Assembly: GCA_029264775.1 (NCBI GenBank)
Contig: JARHYT010000038.1
Span: 1-43,757, forward strand
Direction: 5' to 3'
DNA: 43,757 nt
Source: Helicobacter sp.
Lineage (GTDB): Bacteria; Campylobacterota; Campylobacteria; Campylobacterales; Helicobacteraceae
Shown here: in pieces, positions 17,642 to 26,062 of the stretch
Layout of the letters: every line of letters begins with the position of its first letter
Position numbering within the stretch: the first letter of the stretch is position 1
Made by a program: the position numbers and the translations under genes
The notes under the pieces: model-generated
The model's input: only the letters and a program-made list of their open reading frames with translations
The model's database searches: none
What the model was told of the DNA's origin: nothing

Positions 17642-18575
17642 TTCCCTCTTTTCCTTTAACATGTGAAGTTTCTATAAATATATATTTTGCATTCTGTGCT
17701 TTAAGAAAATCACTAAATGATTCTAAACTTTTTTGTACTGCAATGTGACTCTTTATAACGCCGTTTTTGTTTCGCTCTACATTTACACCAACTTCATATT
17801 GTGGCTTAAATAACAACAACATACATTTGCTAAGGCTTAATAAATCAAAAAATATATTTCTTAGGGATATAAAACTAACATCACAAACTAGAAAGTCAAT
17901 ATTTATTGTATCTAATTCCTTATAGTCGTTGCTTAAAGTTACATCATTTATTGTTTTATCACTACTAATATATTCATGTATTTTATCTCTGTAGTAATAA
18001 AAATTTCTTGCAAAATCCCTAATATCAATGTTTTCAAAAGATATTACTTTTTTATTTTGTTTTAGTATATGTTTAAGCTGCATGCTACCTACATCTTGCG
18101 ATACTACGAGTTTTGGATTAAATGACAATAAAACTTGTGTAAAACCACCTGCACTAGCTCCAACATCAAGTATTATAGAATCTTTGATTATAGAATATAT
18201 GTATTGTTTTATAGATTTTATATACTCATTTGTTAAGACTATGTTTTTTTTAGATATTTTTGCATCTTTTTTTACATATGAGAAAATTGTTTCATCATAT
18301 TTTGAATATGTATTATCCAAAAATAGACTTGTATCTTTTTCCAAACAATTATTTTGTAAAAATCCTTGTAGTTTAAAAGCAGCCCTACTACAAAATATTT
18401 CTGATTCTATAAATAATTCGTCTTTTATAATAATTTTATCTTCTGTTTTTATCTTGAATGAAGGCTTATTTATCACATTATTATTCACTAAAATTTGGTT
18501 GCTTTTTATTAGCTCTATAGCTTTTTGTCTTGATATGTTATTAAACATTTTTGATACAAATAAATCAAGGCGCAT
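17610..18575 (-). CDS. tlyA: TlyA: S4-domain 2'-O-methyltransferase of rRNA (hemolysin A family)
   Basis: 321 residues. An S4 RNA-binding domain at residues 1-60 (begins MRLDLFVSKMF) precedes an FtsJ/RrmJ-like SAM methyltransferase fold with the GASAGGFTQ motif at about 142-150 and the CDVSFISLR motif near 233. TlyA enzymes 2'-O-methylate cytidines in 16S and/or 23S rRNA; in H. pylori and Campylobacter the gene affects haemolysis, capreomycin susceptibility and colonisation. The protein is longer than the typical 230-260 residues because of an insertion between S4 and the methyltransferase core (about 85-135) and a loop near 200-230. It overlaps ribF. Confidence 0.9.
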   Translation of the reverse strand: MRLDLFVSKMFNNISRQKAIELIKSNQILVNNNVINKPSFKIKTEDKIIIKDELFIESEIFCSRAAFKLQGFLQNNCLEKDTSLFLDNTYSKYDETIFSYVKKDAKISKKNIVLTNEYIKSIKQYIYSIIKDSIILDVGASAGGFTQVLLSFNPKLVVSQDVGSMQLKHILKQNKKVISFENIDIRDFARNFYYYRDKIHEYISSDKTINDVTLSNDYKELDTINIDFLVCDVSFISLRNIFFDLLSLSKCMLLLFKPQYEVGVNVERNKNGVIKSHIAVQKSLESFSDFLKAQNAKYIFIETSHVKGKEGNEEFFIFCQF

Positions 18576-18582
18576 GCAAATA

Positions 18583-19401
18583 TTAAAGCTCTATAATTTC
18601 TGCATCTTCAATTGTATTCTTTGAAGTTTTTGTATATTGCTCATACCAAGACATCATAAAATGCGTTAATACAATAATTTGCCATGTTGTTGCAAATAGA
18701 TTCAATAAAGGTATATAAAGAGGTATAAATATTAGTATATTGATAATTGACAATGAAATTTTATTGTTTTGTAAAAACATATTGTATTCTTCTTTGCTCA
18801 TTATATTAAGTGCAATTTCATGATTTAGATTTTTACAATAAAAATTAAAGTAAATAAAGGTACTAATTATTAAGCCAATTAAACCTAGACCTATAAATGA
18901 TAATAGGAAGCATAAAGCTGATAGTATAAGAAACCTTATAAATGTTTTTAAAAACATAAACATTGAAAGCTTTACAGAATCTAAAATTTGCGTTGGATTC
19001 AATGTAACATGATTAAATTTACTTTTGTGTATATTAGAGGCAATAATAGGGGATAGAAATGAAGCAATGACTAACATAAATATGCCATGTATTATGATAC
19101 CATAAATTAACATAGTAATGGCTACAAAAAATATAAGAATATAATATGAAATTGCAGGAAAAAAGCCAGATTTCATTGAATATTCAATCCAAAAATTTGG
19201 AAATTGATTCAAAAAAAAAGTAATATTATTGAAACCTATTATAAACATTAGAATCCAAATAACTATGGAACATATAAAAGGCAAACTAGCTAGAAAAAAT
19301 ATTTGTTTGGTAAATAAAATTTCAAATGATTTAGAAAAGAGTTTAGGAATTTGTATTCTATGCGTATTGCATTCATATTTTGCACTATTATTATAAAACA
19401 T
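18583..19401 (-). CDS. EI24/CysZ-like integral membrane protein
   Basis: 272 residues with about five to six hydrophobic segments in the EI24 (etoposide-induced protein 2.4 / CysZ) arrangement: pairs of long helices with a polar half between. CysZ of E. coli is a sulfate uptake protein, but Campylobacterota homologues are uncharacterised, so sulfate transport is only a suggestion. It lies 7 bases before tlyA, and it is divergent from the PEB4-like gene. H. pylori has an uncharacterised membrane protein in the same place next to tlyA, as far as I recall. Confidence 0.72.
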   Translation of the reverse strand: MFYNNSAKYECNTHRIQIPKLFSKSFEILFTKQIFFLASLPFICSIVIWILMFIIGFNNITFFLNQFPNFWIEYSMKSGFFPAISYYILIFFVAITMLIYGIIIHGIFMLVIASFLSPIIASNIHKSKFNHVTLNPTQILDSVKLSMFMFLKTFIRFLILSALCFLLSFIGLGLIGLIISTFIYFNFYCKNLNHEIALNIMSKEEYNMFLQNNKISLSIINILIFIPLYIPLLNLFATTWQIIVLTHFMMSWYEQYTKTSKNTIEDAEIIEL

Positions 19402-19463
19402 TTTATTGTTGTCCTAGCTTTAAAAAGGATTAATGGTGTTTAGAGTGATTTACAATTAACCGA

Positions 19464-19469
19464 TATAAT
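19464..19469 (+). promoter_or_regulatory. -10 box (TATAAT) of the PEB4-like gene
   Basis: TATAAT in the 111-base divergent region, about 44 bases before the ATG; AGGAG sits six to seven bases before the start codon. Confidence 0.55.
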
Positions 19470-19512
19470 TATACCTTATTTTTTAAATTTTCTGTAATTT
19501 ATAGGAGTAGCA

Positions 19513-20346
19513 ATGAAAGATTTTATTTTAAAGAAAGTTGCACAAGTTGCGGTGGTTTCTAGTTTGTGTCTGCTTCCATTAAGTGCTAAAACAATTGTTA
19601 GTGTTGATGGTGTTGATATTTCTGATTCTGTTTTTTCTGCATTAAAGCAACAAGATCCAAATTTTAATTATGATGCATTACCAGAAGCACAAAAACAACA
19701 GTTAATCGATACTTTGATTGATGGTATTATAACCGCAAATGCTGCTAAAAGAGAGGGGCTTGACAAAAGCGAAGAATATAAAATGGCAAATTTACAAATG
19801 CTTTCTGGCTTGTGGTTAAAAAGGCAAGTAGATAGCCTATCAAAGACGATAAATGTGAGTGTTGCGGATGCACAGAAGTTTTATAATGAAAACAAGTCTA
19901 TGTTTGTTACTCAAAATGCGGAATTGAGACACATATTGGTTAAGACAGAACAAGAGGCTAAGAATTTAATTGCAGAGATTAATAAAGTTCCAAAGACTAA
20001 AACTGAAAGTAAATTCTCAGAGTTAGCACAAAAATTGTCTATAGATACTAATTCTAAAGCAAATGGTGGATTTATGAAATTACCTATAAATAGCCCTGCT
20101 GTTGCTCCAGAGTTTGCACAAGAAGTATTGAAAATGACTGCAGGAACATACACAAAAGTACCTGTAAAAACTATGTATGGTTATCATGTAATATATTTGA
20201 AGAAGCTTGATAAACCAACTACGCAGACTTTTGAGGCTGTAAAAGGACAACTTGTAGAACTATTGAAACAGCAAAAAATGGAAGAAGTTATAAAAGAGAA
20301 AGTTAAGAAAATGAGAGACAACGCAAAAATTACATATTCAAAATAG
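19513..20346 (+). CDS. PEB4/HP0175-like periplasmic peptidyl-prolyl isomerase (SurA/parvulin type)
   Basis: 277 residues: signal peptide (1 to about 26, cleavage after LSAK region), an N-terminal SurA-like chaperone region with a conserved QQLIDTLIDGIITANAAKREGLD stretch read from about 63, and a parvulin domain (about 134-235) with RHILV, GGFM and YGYHVIYL motifs. The homologue PEB4 (Cj0596) of Campylobacter and HP0175 of H. pylori help outer-membrane protein folding and are antigenic or toxic to host cells. A single-gene unit with its own promoter, followed by a candidate hairpin RNA or terminator. Confidence 0.92.
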   Translation: MKDFILKKVAQVAVVSSLCLLPLSAKTIVSVDGVDISDSVFSALKQQDPNFNYDALPEAQKQQLIDTLIDGIITANAAKREGLDKSEEYKMANLQMLSGLWLKRQVDSLSKTINVSVADAQKFYNENKSMFVTQNAELRHILVKTEQEAKNLIAEINKVPKTKTESKFSELAQKLSIDTNSKANGGFMKLPINSPAVAPEFAQEVLKMTAGTYTKVPVKTMYGYHVIYLKKLDKPTTQTFEAVKGQLVELLKQQKMEEVIKEKVKKMRDNAKITYSK

Positions 20347-20364
20347 CTTCGTTTTAACATGTGA

Positions 20365-20370
20365 TATTAT
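20365..20370 (+). promoter_or_regulatory. extended -10 box (TGaTATTAT) before a candidate RNA
   Basis: TGATATTAT lies 16 bases after the PEB4-like stop codon and would start transcription near 20377, just before the long hairpin. The upstream region is T-rich. Confidence 0.4.
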
Positions 20371-20376
20371 GGCGAA

Positions 20377-20480
20377 ATACTCACTACCTGATTTTTGAAT
20401 TGATTATATATCATCTTTTGGTGGGTGGTAGCTTATGGATTTTGGAATCTCCTAGTATTCAAATATCAGGTTGTTTTTAG
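20377..20480 (+). ncRNA. candidate hairpin RNA (or complex terminator) downstream of PEB4-like gene
   Basis: Arms at 20386-20400 and 20457-20471 pair at 14 of 15 positions, closing a 56-base loop with a G-rich segment (GGTGGGTGG at about 20420-20428). A T-run (TTGTTTTTAG) follows directly, as in a rho-independent terminator, and a TATTAT box sits just upstream. This suggests either a small RNA of about 100 bases or an elaborate terminator of the PEB4-like gene. It lacks the GGAAGG-type tip of SRP RNA. The remaining 20481-20745 is AT-rich with no gene seen. Confidence 0.4.
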
Positions 20481-20745
20481 ATTTGTCTATGTTAAGTGAT
20501 ACCATGTGATTTATAAATCATTTCATGCTAATTGTAATAAACCATATGGGTTTGTTTGTCATCTATTTTTTAGTAAGGCTAAATTAATAACCATTGTTTA
20601 GTATAGCCACATAATTAATGTTCATTGTAGCAAACTATTTTAACTTAAACCTTAGCTTAATTTATTTAAAACCTATTGCTTACATATCATTAAAATTTGG
20701 TGATAAACCTTGTTTTCATATGTTGATTCTAAGGAGTATAAAGTT

Positions 20746-21801
20746 TTAACAGATACGAGGTAATAACTCCCCTTGCGGGTATTCTAAGAATCTTTTGCTA
20801 CCATATTTTGTATGCAGAACAACTTTTTTATTGTATATAATATCATTAGAATTCTTAGGAATAGTATTGTTATATACTTCATTGACTTTGCCAATTATCT
20901 TAGCATTACATCCTAGCTCATGCTTCTTTAATATATCTAGGACTTCTTTTGAATACTCCTCGCCTACAGATATAATACATACGCCTTCATTTGCTAGATC
21001 GTAAGGCTCTAAGCCTAATATCTCGCACACGCCATGTACCTCATTATCAATTATTATATGCTCTTCATATATATCAATGCAGGCATTAGATTCTATAGCC
21101 CATTCATTTAAGACGCTAGACAGACCACCTCTTGTTGCATCTCTCATTGCATGTATTGGAATCTTGCTTTGTAATAATGGCATAAGCATAGGGTATAAAC
21201 TAGCACAATCGCTTTTGATATTGCCTTGTATTTCAATATTATTCTGTTCTAAAAATATTCTTGCACCATGATTGCCTATTTTTCCACTTAATATAATGCA
21301 ATCATTTTTTTGCAAGTTACTTGCACTTATATTGCTTTTTTCAATTTCACCTATACAAGTAGTTGTTATAAATAACGAACTTTCCGTGTCTTTTGATTGT
21401 ATAAGTCTTGGTAAAACTTTCGTGTCGGCTGATAAAATTTGTAGATTTAGAGATTTACATTCTTTTGCGATAGAGCTTACAATTTGCTTTAGTTTATCTA
21501 CCTCAAATCCCTCTTCTATAATAAATCCTATATTCAAGTATAATGGTTTTCCGCCCATAACGGCAACATCGTTGCTACTACCACAAACGCATAATTTGCC
21601 TATATTGCCACCATCAAAAAACAATGGCTTTACAATATATGAATCTATGCTTGTTACATATTTACTTGCATTATTATTAAATATTCCAGAATCTTCATTT
21701 GCATAAGGCATAATATTTTTAAAATATGGCATAAAAACCTTTTGCACAAAGTCTGATGAATTCATGCCACCACCACCATGTGCCAATGTTACAAAATCCA
21801 T
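20746..21801 (-). CDS. hypE: hydrogenase maturation protein HypE
   Basis: 351 residues. HypE is a PurM-like ATPase that dehydrates the carbamoyl group put on its C-terminal cysteine by HypF to a thiocyanate, the source of CN ligands for the NiFe hydrogenase centre. The invariant C-terminal PRIC ends the protein, and the N-terminal AHGGGGMNS is present, as are the ATP-binding AVMGGKPLYLN and the DATRGGLSSVLNEWA segments. ATG 21801 has AAAAGGA seven bases upstream; the upstream ATG 21834 would overlap the neighbouring gene. The other hyp genes are not nearby. Confidence 0.95.
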   Translation of the reverse strand: MDFVTLAHGGGGMNSSDFVQKVFMPYFKNIMPYANEDSGIFNNNASKYVTSIDSYIVKPLFFDGGNIGKLCVCGSSNDVAVMGGKPLYLNIGFIIEEGFEVDKLKQIVSSIAKECKSLNLQILSADTKVLPRLIQSKDTESSLFITTTCIGEIEKSNISASNLQKNDCIILSGKIGNHGARIFLEQNNIEIQGNIKSDCASLYPMLMPLLQSKIPIHAMRDATRGGLSSVLNEWAIESNACIDIYEEHIIIDNEVHGVCEILGLEPYDLANEGVCIISVGEEYSKEVLDILKKHELGCNAKIIGKVNEVYNNTIPKNSNDIIYNKKVVLHTKYGSKRFLEYPQGELLPRIC

Positions 21802-21820
21802 GTTTAAATCCTTTTTGTTT

Positions 21821-22804
21821 TTATTCATTATCAATATTACGGTTTTTTAATAAATTTTTACTAGGATCTCTACTAGATAAAACATTATTAATTTTGTTTG
21901 AAATAAAATGATTTTTTGTTGTGAAATGGCTAATTATTTCAGACATTATTTCTTCTGAAGTGCTATCTTGCATTTCGTAGCAATATTCTTTAAACTCATC
22001 CTCAGAAATACCTGCAAAGTCTTCAAATATTTCAATATATTTTTTTATTAATTGTTGTTCTCTCTCTTTTTGTAAAACTTGTTGCATAATTTCATCATGC
22101 GTTACTTTTAATTCTTCAATTTTCATGTCAAATAATTCATTTTTTGTGTAAATACCACTTATCTCTAGGATTTTTCCTATTAATGTCCTTTTCTCTTTAC
22201 TACCATCATAAAATGGCTTATATTCTGTTTCTAAATCTTTACTCAAAAAAGATTGCATTATGTTGAGTTTAGTTTCAGCGGTAGATCGCAAATACTCAAG
22301 TGTTCCTGCACTCCTATATTTCTTATGCAATGCTGCAAGGGACATTATATCATCTCTCATGTTCTCATAATAGGCAATTAATGTCTCTCTCTCTTGTGGC
22401 GGTAAGGCTTCTAAATCTACTTTAATTCTATCTAGCACTTCTTCTTGGACTCTGGCATGAACAATGGCGATAATCCTTTGCAATCTCGTGTATGGTACGG
22501 GCATTTTTATTTCAGCCATAAATGCAATCAAATCCGTTGGTGTATATACATGTAAAAATTCATATAATATCTCATATATCTCATCTGTTGTTTGTGCTTT
22601 TTTTAGCACTTCGATAACATCTCTCTTTTTTGGTTCTAAAAAATCCATTGCTGAATCATCTTCTTCTAACAGATCGTGATAATATTTTATGCCTTCTCTA
22701 ATTGTTTTTTCATATTCTTTTATTAGCTCATCATGATCTAACTCCAACACATTATCAACACCATGAACTCTTAGATACTCTTTTACAAGCATGCTATCTT
22801 CCAT
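21821..22804 (-). CDS. conserved-looking cytoplasmic protein, unrecognised
   Basis: 327 residues, very acidic and helical (many Glu/Lys/Leu runs), no signal peptide, no membrane segment and no catalytic motif that I recognise. The central part (about 110-190) contains PPQERETLIAYYENMRDD and reads like a helical-bundle protein; the last 30 residues are polar and Asn/Lys-rich. AAGGA at good spacing supports ATG 22804. It ends 19 bases before hypE on the same strand, so co-transcription is likely, but this alone does not show a role in hydrogenase assembly. No function is proposed. Confidence 0.75.
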   Translation of the reverse strand: MEDSMLVKEYLRVHGVDNVLELDHDELIKEYEKTIREGIKYYHDLLEEDDSAMDFLEPKKRDVIEVLKKAQTTDEIYEILYEFLHVYTPTDLIAFMAEIKMPVPYTRLQRIIAIVHARVQEEVLDRIKVDLEALPPQERETLIAYYENMRDDIMSLAALHKKYRSAGTLEYLRSTAETKLNIMQSFLSKDLETEYKPFYDGSKEKRTLIGKILEISGIYTKNELFDMKIEELKVTHDEIMQQVLQKEREQQLIKKYIEIFEDFAGISEDEFKEYCYEMQDSTSEEIMSEIISHFTTKNHFISNKINNVLSSRDPSKNLLKNRNIDNE

Positions 22805-23249
22805 TGCAATTCCTTAACTACAATATCAATGAGTTTTGATTCTAACATATTTTATTGTTTTAAAACCAATATCAATTGGCAAATTGTATTAAAAATAGAC
22901 TAATAGCCTATTACTATTATTAAGATTTAAGTTACAATTAGCCAATATAAATAAATTAAAAATAGTGAATCTTAATTCCCAAATATTTATTAATCAATTT
23001 ATTTTACACATCATATGATATATATAAGGCTTCTCAAATATTTATTTGATTGTTGTTATCTTTGAATGTTTAATTTGAGATAACCTAGCAAATCAAGTTT
23101 TGTTTTATTTATTTTTATTAAACCTTTAAAATATTGCTAAATATTCATGTGTGTTTCACAAATAAGTTTATAATAAAATGATATTGATTCTAAAATTCTA
23201 TAAATTTTATATAAAATTACAGACTAGCATTGACAAATTAGGATTTATC
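22805..23249. other. 445-base divergent intergenic region, no gene recognised
   Basis: This separates the unrecognised 327-residue gene (-) from the heptosyltransferase (+). It is very AT-rich; AATATCAAT occurs twice near each end of a 50-base stretch (22823 and 22868 areas). The frame upstream of the waaF start is open to an ATG at 23178, but this has no ribosome binding site. No RNA gene or terminator is evident. Confidence 0.5.
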
Positions 23250-24440
23250 ATGAATTATATTTTATTAAAATTGCCAAATTGGCTTGGTGATACCATTATG
23301 CTAACTCCGACTATTGAGTGCTTGCGAAGGGTTTTTAAAAATGTAAAATTTATAGTGGTGGGAAATTCACTAAGCACAAGCATGTTTGAAACAAGCGAAG
23401 ATATTGTAAAGATATTTATTGATAAAAGCAAAGAAACTAAAGGTTTTATAAAGAGGCTAGATTCTACAATAAATTTAGCATTTAATATAAATCAATATTT
23501 GAGAGAAAACGATATAGAATCTATTGATTGTGCTATAACATTTCAAAATAATTTTTTTTCTGCATTTTTATTGTCAAAAATCAATGCAATGAAAAAAGTT
23601 GGATATGGAGATAAAAATATATTTGGCATTCGTAGATTTCTTTTGACTCATGCCGTAAAATACATAAGTGGTCGTCCTCCTATATGCAATCATCAAGTAT
23701 TAAGCTATATTAATTTATTATTAGCTGTGTTGCCTTACGATTTTTTTAAGCACAATATGGAATCAAATAGCATCCATCATAACGATAGGGCATCATCTGT
23801 TCAAAATGTATTATTTGCACAGGCAAAAGAATTGAAACTATTTTTGCAAATCAACACAACAAAGAAAAGCAATAATATTATAGGAATTAGTTGTGGTGCT
23901 AGTTATGGTAGCTCTAAAATGTGGCTTGAAAAGTATTTTACAGAAACCATTGCGGACTTAGCTAAAAATGGATTCCATATTAGAATCTATGGTTCTAAAA
24001 ATGAGGCAGAAAAAAATGAAAATATACAAAACAATGCAATTAAACTTTTATCAGATAAATTTCATAAGAATATAATAAATCTAAGTGGCAAAACAGATTT
24101 AAAAGAGCTTGCAAACTCATTAAATGAATGTTCTTTATATATAGGAAATGACAGCGGAACAACGCATATAGCAAGGGCTTTAAATATACCAAGTATCGTG
24201 CTATTTGGTCCTATGCCATTTGAGTGGTGTAATCCATGGAGTAGTAAAGAAAGCACATACAAAAGAAATGATTGTTACTATACAGACAATATAGTAGCTA
24301 TTAGAAAAGAGATTCCATGTTCTCCGTGTAAAAAGAAAGTCTGCCCCTTAAAGCATCATAATTGCATGAAATTAATAACACCAGATGAAGTTTTAGAGAT
24401 AGCGTATGATTTATTATGCTTTAATACAAAACAACATTAA
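23250..24440 (+). CDS. waaF: lipopolysaccharide heptosyltransferase (GT9, WaaF-like)
   Basis: About 396 residues. A GT-B glycosyltransferase of family 9 that adds ADP-heptose to the LPS/LOS inner core. The start LLKLPNWLGDTIMLTP is the signature N-terminus of heptosyltransferase II, and the C-terminal half has ISCGASYGSSKMWLE, the IGNDSGTTHIARALNIPSIVLFG block and the Cys-rich CSPCKKKVCPLKHHNC segment typical of WaaF. ATG 23250 follows AGGA at correct spacing and begins right at the family N-terminus; an ATG 24 codons upstream is less likely. Longer than E. coli WaaF (about 348) because of an insertion near 60-90 and 180-210. Confidence 0.88.
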   Translation: MNYILLKLPNWLGDTIMLTPTIECLRRVFKNVKFIVVGNSLSTSMFETSEDIVKIFIDKSKETKGFIKRLDSTINLAFNINQYLRENDIESIDCAITFQNNFFSAFLLSKINAMKKVGYGDKNIFGIRRFLLTHAVKYISGRPPICNHQVLSYINLLLAVLPYDFFKHNMESNSIHHNDRASSVQNVLFAQAKELKLFLQINTTKKSNNIIGISCGASYGSSKMWLEKYFTETIADLAKNGFHIRIYGSKNEAEKNENIQNNAIKLLSDKFHKNIINLSGKTDLKELANSLNECSLYIGNDSGTTHIARALNIPSIVLFGPMPFEWCNPWSSKESTYKRNDCYYTDNIVAIRKEIPCSPCKKKVCPLKHHNCMKLITPDEVLEIAYDLLCFNTKQH

Positions 24441-24697
24441 CTTATTATATAACAAATATAAATATCCATACATAAGCATTATAAAATGTAAAGCACATAT
24501 AAGGTGCATTTACTTGTAATTTTTACCTATAAAAAAGCTTTAAGAGATTATTAATTAGACTAAGGTGTGATTATGGCACAAACCATCAAAAACATAAATA
24601 TATTATCTTAGCCATTACTTCGCAATACTAGAACATAAACATACCTATAGCACATATGTATTTTTAAGATAGTTAATCAATAAAAACATGTATTTAA

Positions 24698-25900
24698 CTA
24701 ACACTTATCAACCATTTCTTGTATTTTCTCCAATATATGAGCACCTATTGGTATAGCAGAGGTAGCAGCAGGACTTGGTGCGTTGCATACATGCACAGAT
24801 CTAGGCGTATTAACAAATAAAAAATCTTCTATTAAATCGCCTTCATTGCTGACTGCTTGTGCTCTAACGCCCGCTGGATATGGTAGCAAGTCTTCTTTTA
24901 CAAGACTTGGACAATACTTTTGTACGAGTTTTAAATAACCAGATTTACAAAATGAGTTTTTCATTTCAACTAAACCTGTTTTAAAATTTTTGTATATCAC
25001 TTTTCTAATGCCTGAATGTTTTATCATCTCCATAATGTCATCAATGGAAATATCACTTTTTGCGTATCCTTCTCTTTTAAAAGCTAACACTGCATTTGGA
25101 CCAACTGTTACACTGCCATCAATCATGCGAGTTAAATGAACACCTAAAAATGGCACACTAGGATCTGGTATTGGATAAATTAAATGTTTCACGATTTGGT
25201 TATGTCTGCTTTGTAATTGATAATATTCACCTCTAAAAGGACAAATAACAAAATTTGGTTGAATATCTAGCATTTTAACAAGTTTATCTGACATGAGCCC
25301 AGAGCATGTAACTAAATAGCGACTTTCATATTTTTCACTTGTTGTTTTTATAACCATGCCTTGAGAATGCTCTGTTAATCCAACGACTTCTGTATTGTAA
25401 AATATGCTACCCCCTTTTTCTTCAAATCTTTTACCCATTGCTTTTGCAACTTCCACATAACTTACAATTCCACTTGAGGGAAAAAAGATGCCACCAAGAC
25501 CAGTTATATTTGGCTCTTTTTCTTTAAGTGCTTGTGCGTCAAGCCATGTTCTTTCTAAACCATTTTCTTTCGTTCTATCCCACAGAGATTTCATTCTATC
25601 CATCTCCAAAGAATCTGTGGCGACTAAAAGCTTTCCGCATACATCATATTTAATTCCATTTTCATCGCAAAAAGACTTTGTAGCCTTGTTTCCTTCAAAG
25701 CAAAATTTAGCCTTAAGGCTTCCCGGAGTATAATATACACCGGCATGTATAACGCCACTATTATGCCCTGTCTGATGTTGCCCCAATGATTTTTCTTTTT
25801 CAAGCAATGCTATTTTCATATCCGGATATTTAGAAATAAGCTGCATAGCAACAGACATCCCGATAATACCACCACCAACTATAACAAAATCATATATCAT
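24698..25900 (-). CDS. lhgO: L-2-hydroxyglutarate oxidase (LhgO)
   Basis: 400 residues, FAD-dependent. The Rossmann GGGIIGMS motif is at residues 9-16, the QTGHNSGVIHAGVYY block near 43-57 and the C-terminal VCNAPSPAATSAIPIG stretch follow the LhgO/YgaF pattern. It oxidises L-2-hydroxyglutarate to 2-oxoglutarate, feeding electrons to the quinone pool. The upstream neighbour CsiD/GlaH makes that substrate from glutarate, so the pair forms a two-step route. The start at 25900 has AAAGGA six bases upstream, and there is its own TATAAT box at 25934-25939 (-), so it can be transcribed apart from csiD. Confidence 0.93.
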   Translation of the reverse strand: MIYDFVIVGGGIIGMSVAMQLISKYPDMKIALLEKEKSLGQHQTGHNSGVIHAGVYYTPGSLKAKFCFEGNKATKSFCDENGIKYDVCGKLLVATDSLEMDRMKSLWDRTKENGLERTWLDAQALKEKEPNITGLGGIFFPSSGIVSYVEVAKAMGKRFEEKGGSIFYNTEVVGLTEHSQGMVIKTTSEKYESRYLVTCSGLMSDKLVKMLDIQPNFVICPFRGEYYQLQSRHNQIVKHLIYPIPDPSVPFLGVHLTRMIDGSVTVGPNAVLAFKREGYAKSDISIDDIMEMIKHSGIRKVIYKNFKTGLVEMKNSFCKSGYLKLVQKYCPSLVKEDLLPYPAGVRAQAVSNEGDLIEDFLFVNTPRSVHVCNAPSPAATSAIPIGAHILEKIQEMVDKC

Positions 25901-25933
25901 ATTGTATCCTTTGAATCATTGTATCTAAAATGT

Positions 25934-25939
25934 ATTATA
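25934..25939 (-). promoter_or_regulatory. -10 box (TATAAT) of lhgO
   Basis: TATAAT on the minus strand about 34 bases before the lhgO ATG, within the 162-base csiD-lhgO gap. Confidence 0.5.
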
Positions 25940-26015
25940 GACAATTTTAATAGGTAAAAACAATTAATTTTAAAATAAAATTAAAATATTAAACATATAA
26001 AATAAGAAATGTTAA

Positions 26016-26039
26016 TGTGAGACATTATATAGTCTCACA
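26016..26039. repeat. perfect inverted repeat between csiD and lhgO
   Basis: TGTGAGAC and GTCTCACA pair over 8 bases around an 8-base spacer, 23 bases past the csiD stop codon. On the minus strand a T-rich but interrupted run follows, so this may be a csiD terminator or attenuator; as a dyad with an 8-base spacer it could also be an operator or an mRNA end-stabilising hairpin. Confidence 0.65.
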
Positions 26040-26062
26040 CAATAAATATTTACAGCAACAGA

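Noticed and set aside
18028-18624. 198-residue open frame antisense to tlyA
   Set aside because: It lies wholly opposite a conserved gene, has no ribosome binding site, and is a shadow frame. The same holds for the long frame opposite htrA (15607-16056) and others.
20386-20471. SRP RNA or 6S RNA for the hairpin behind the PEB4-like gene
   Set aside because: The conserved GGAAGG tip of SRP RNA is missing and the length and bubble expected for 6S RNA do not fit.
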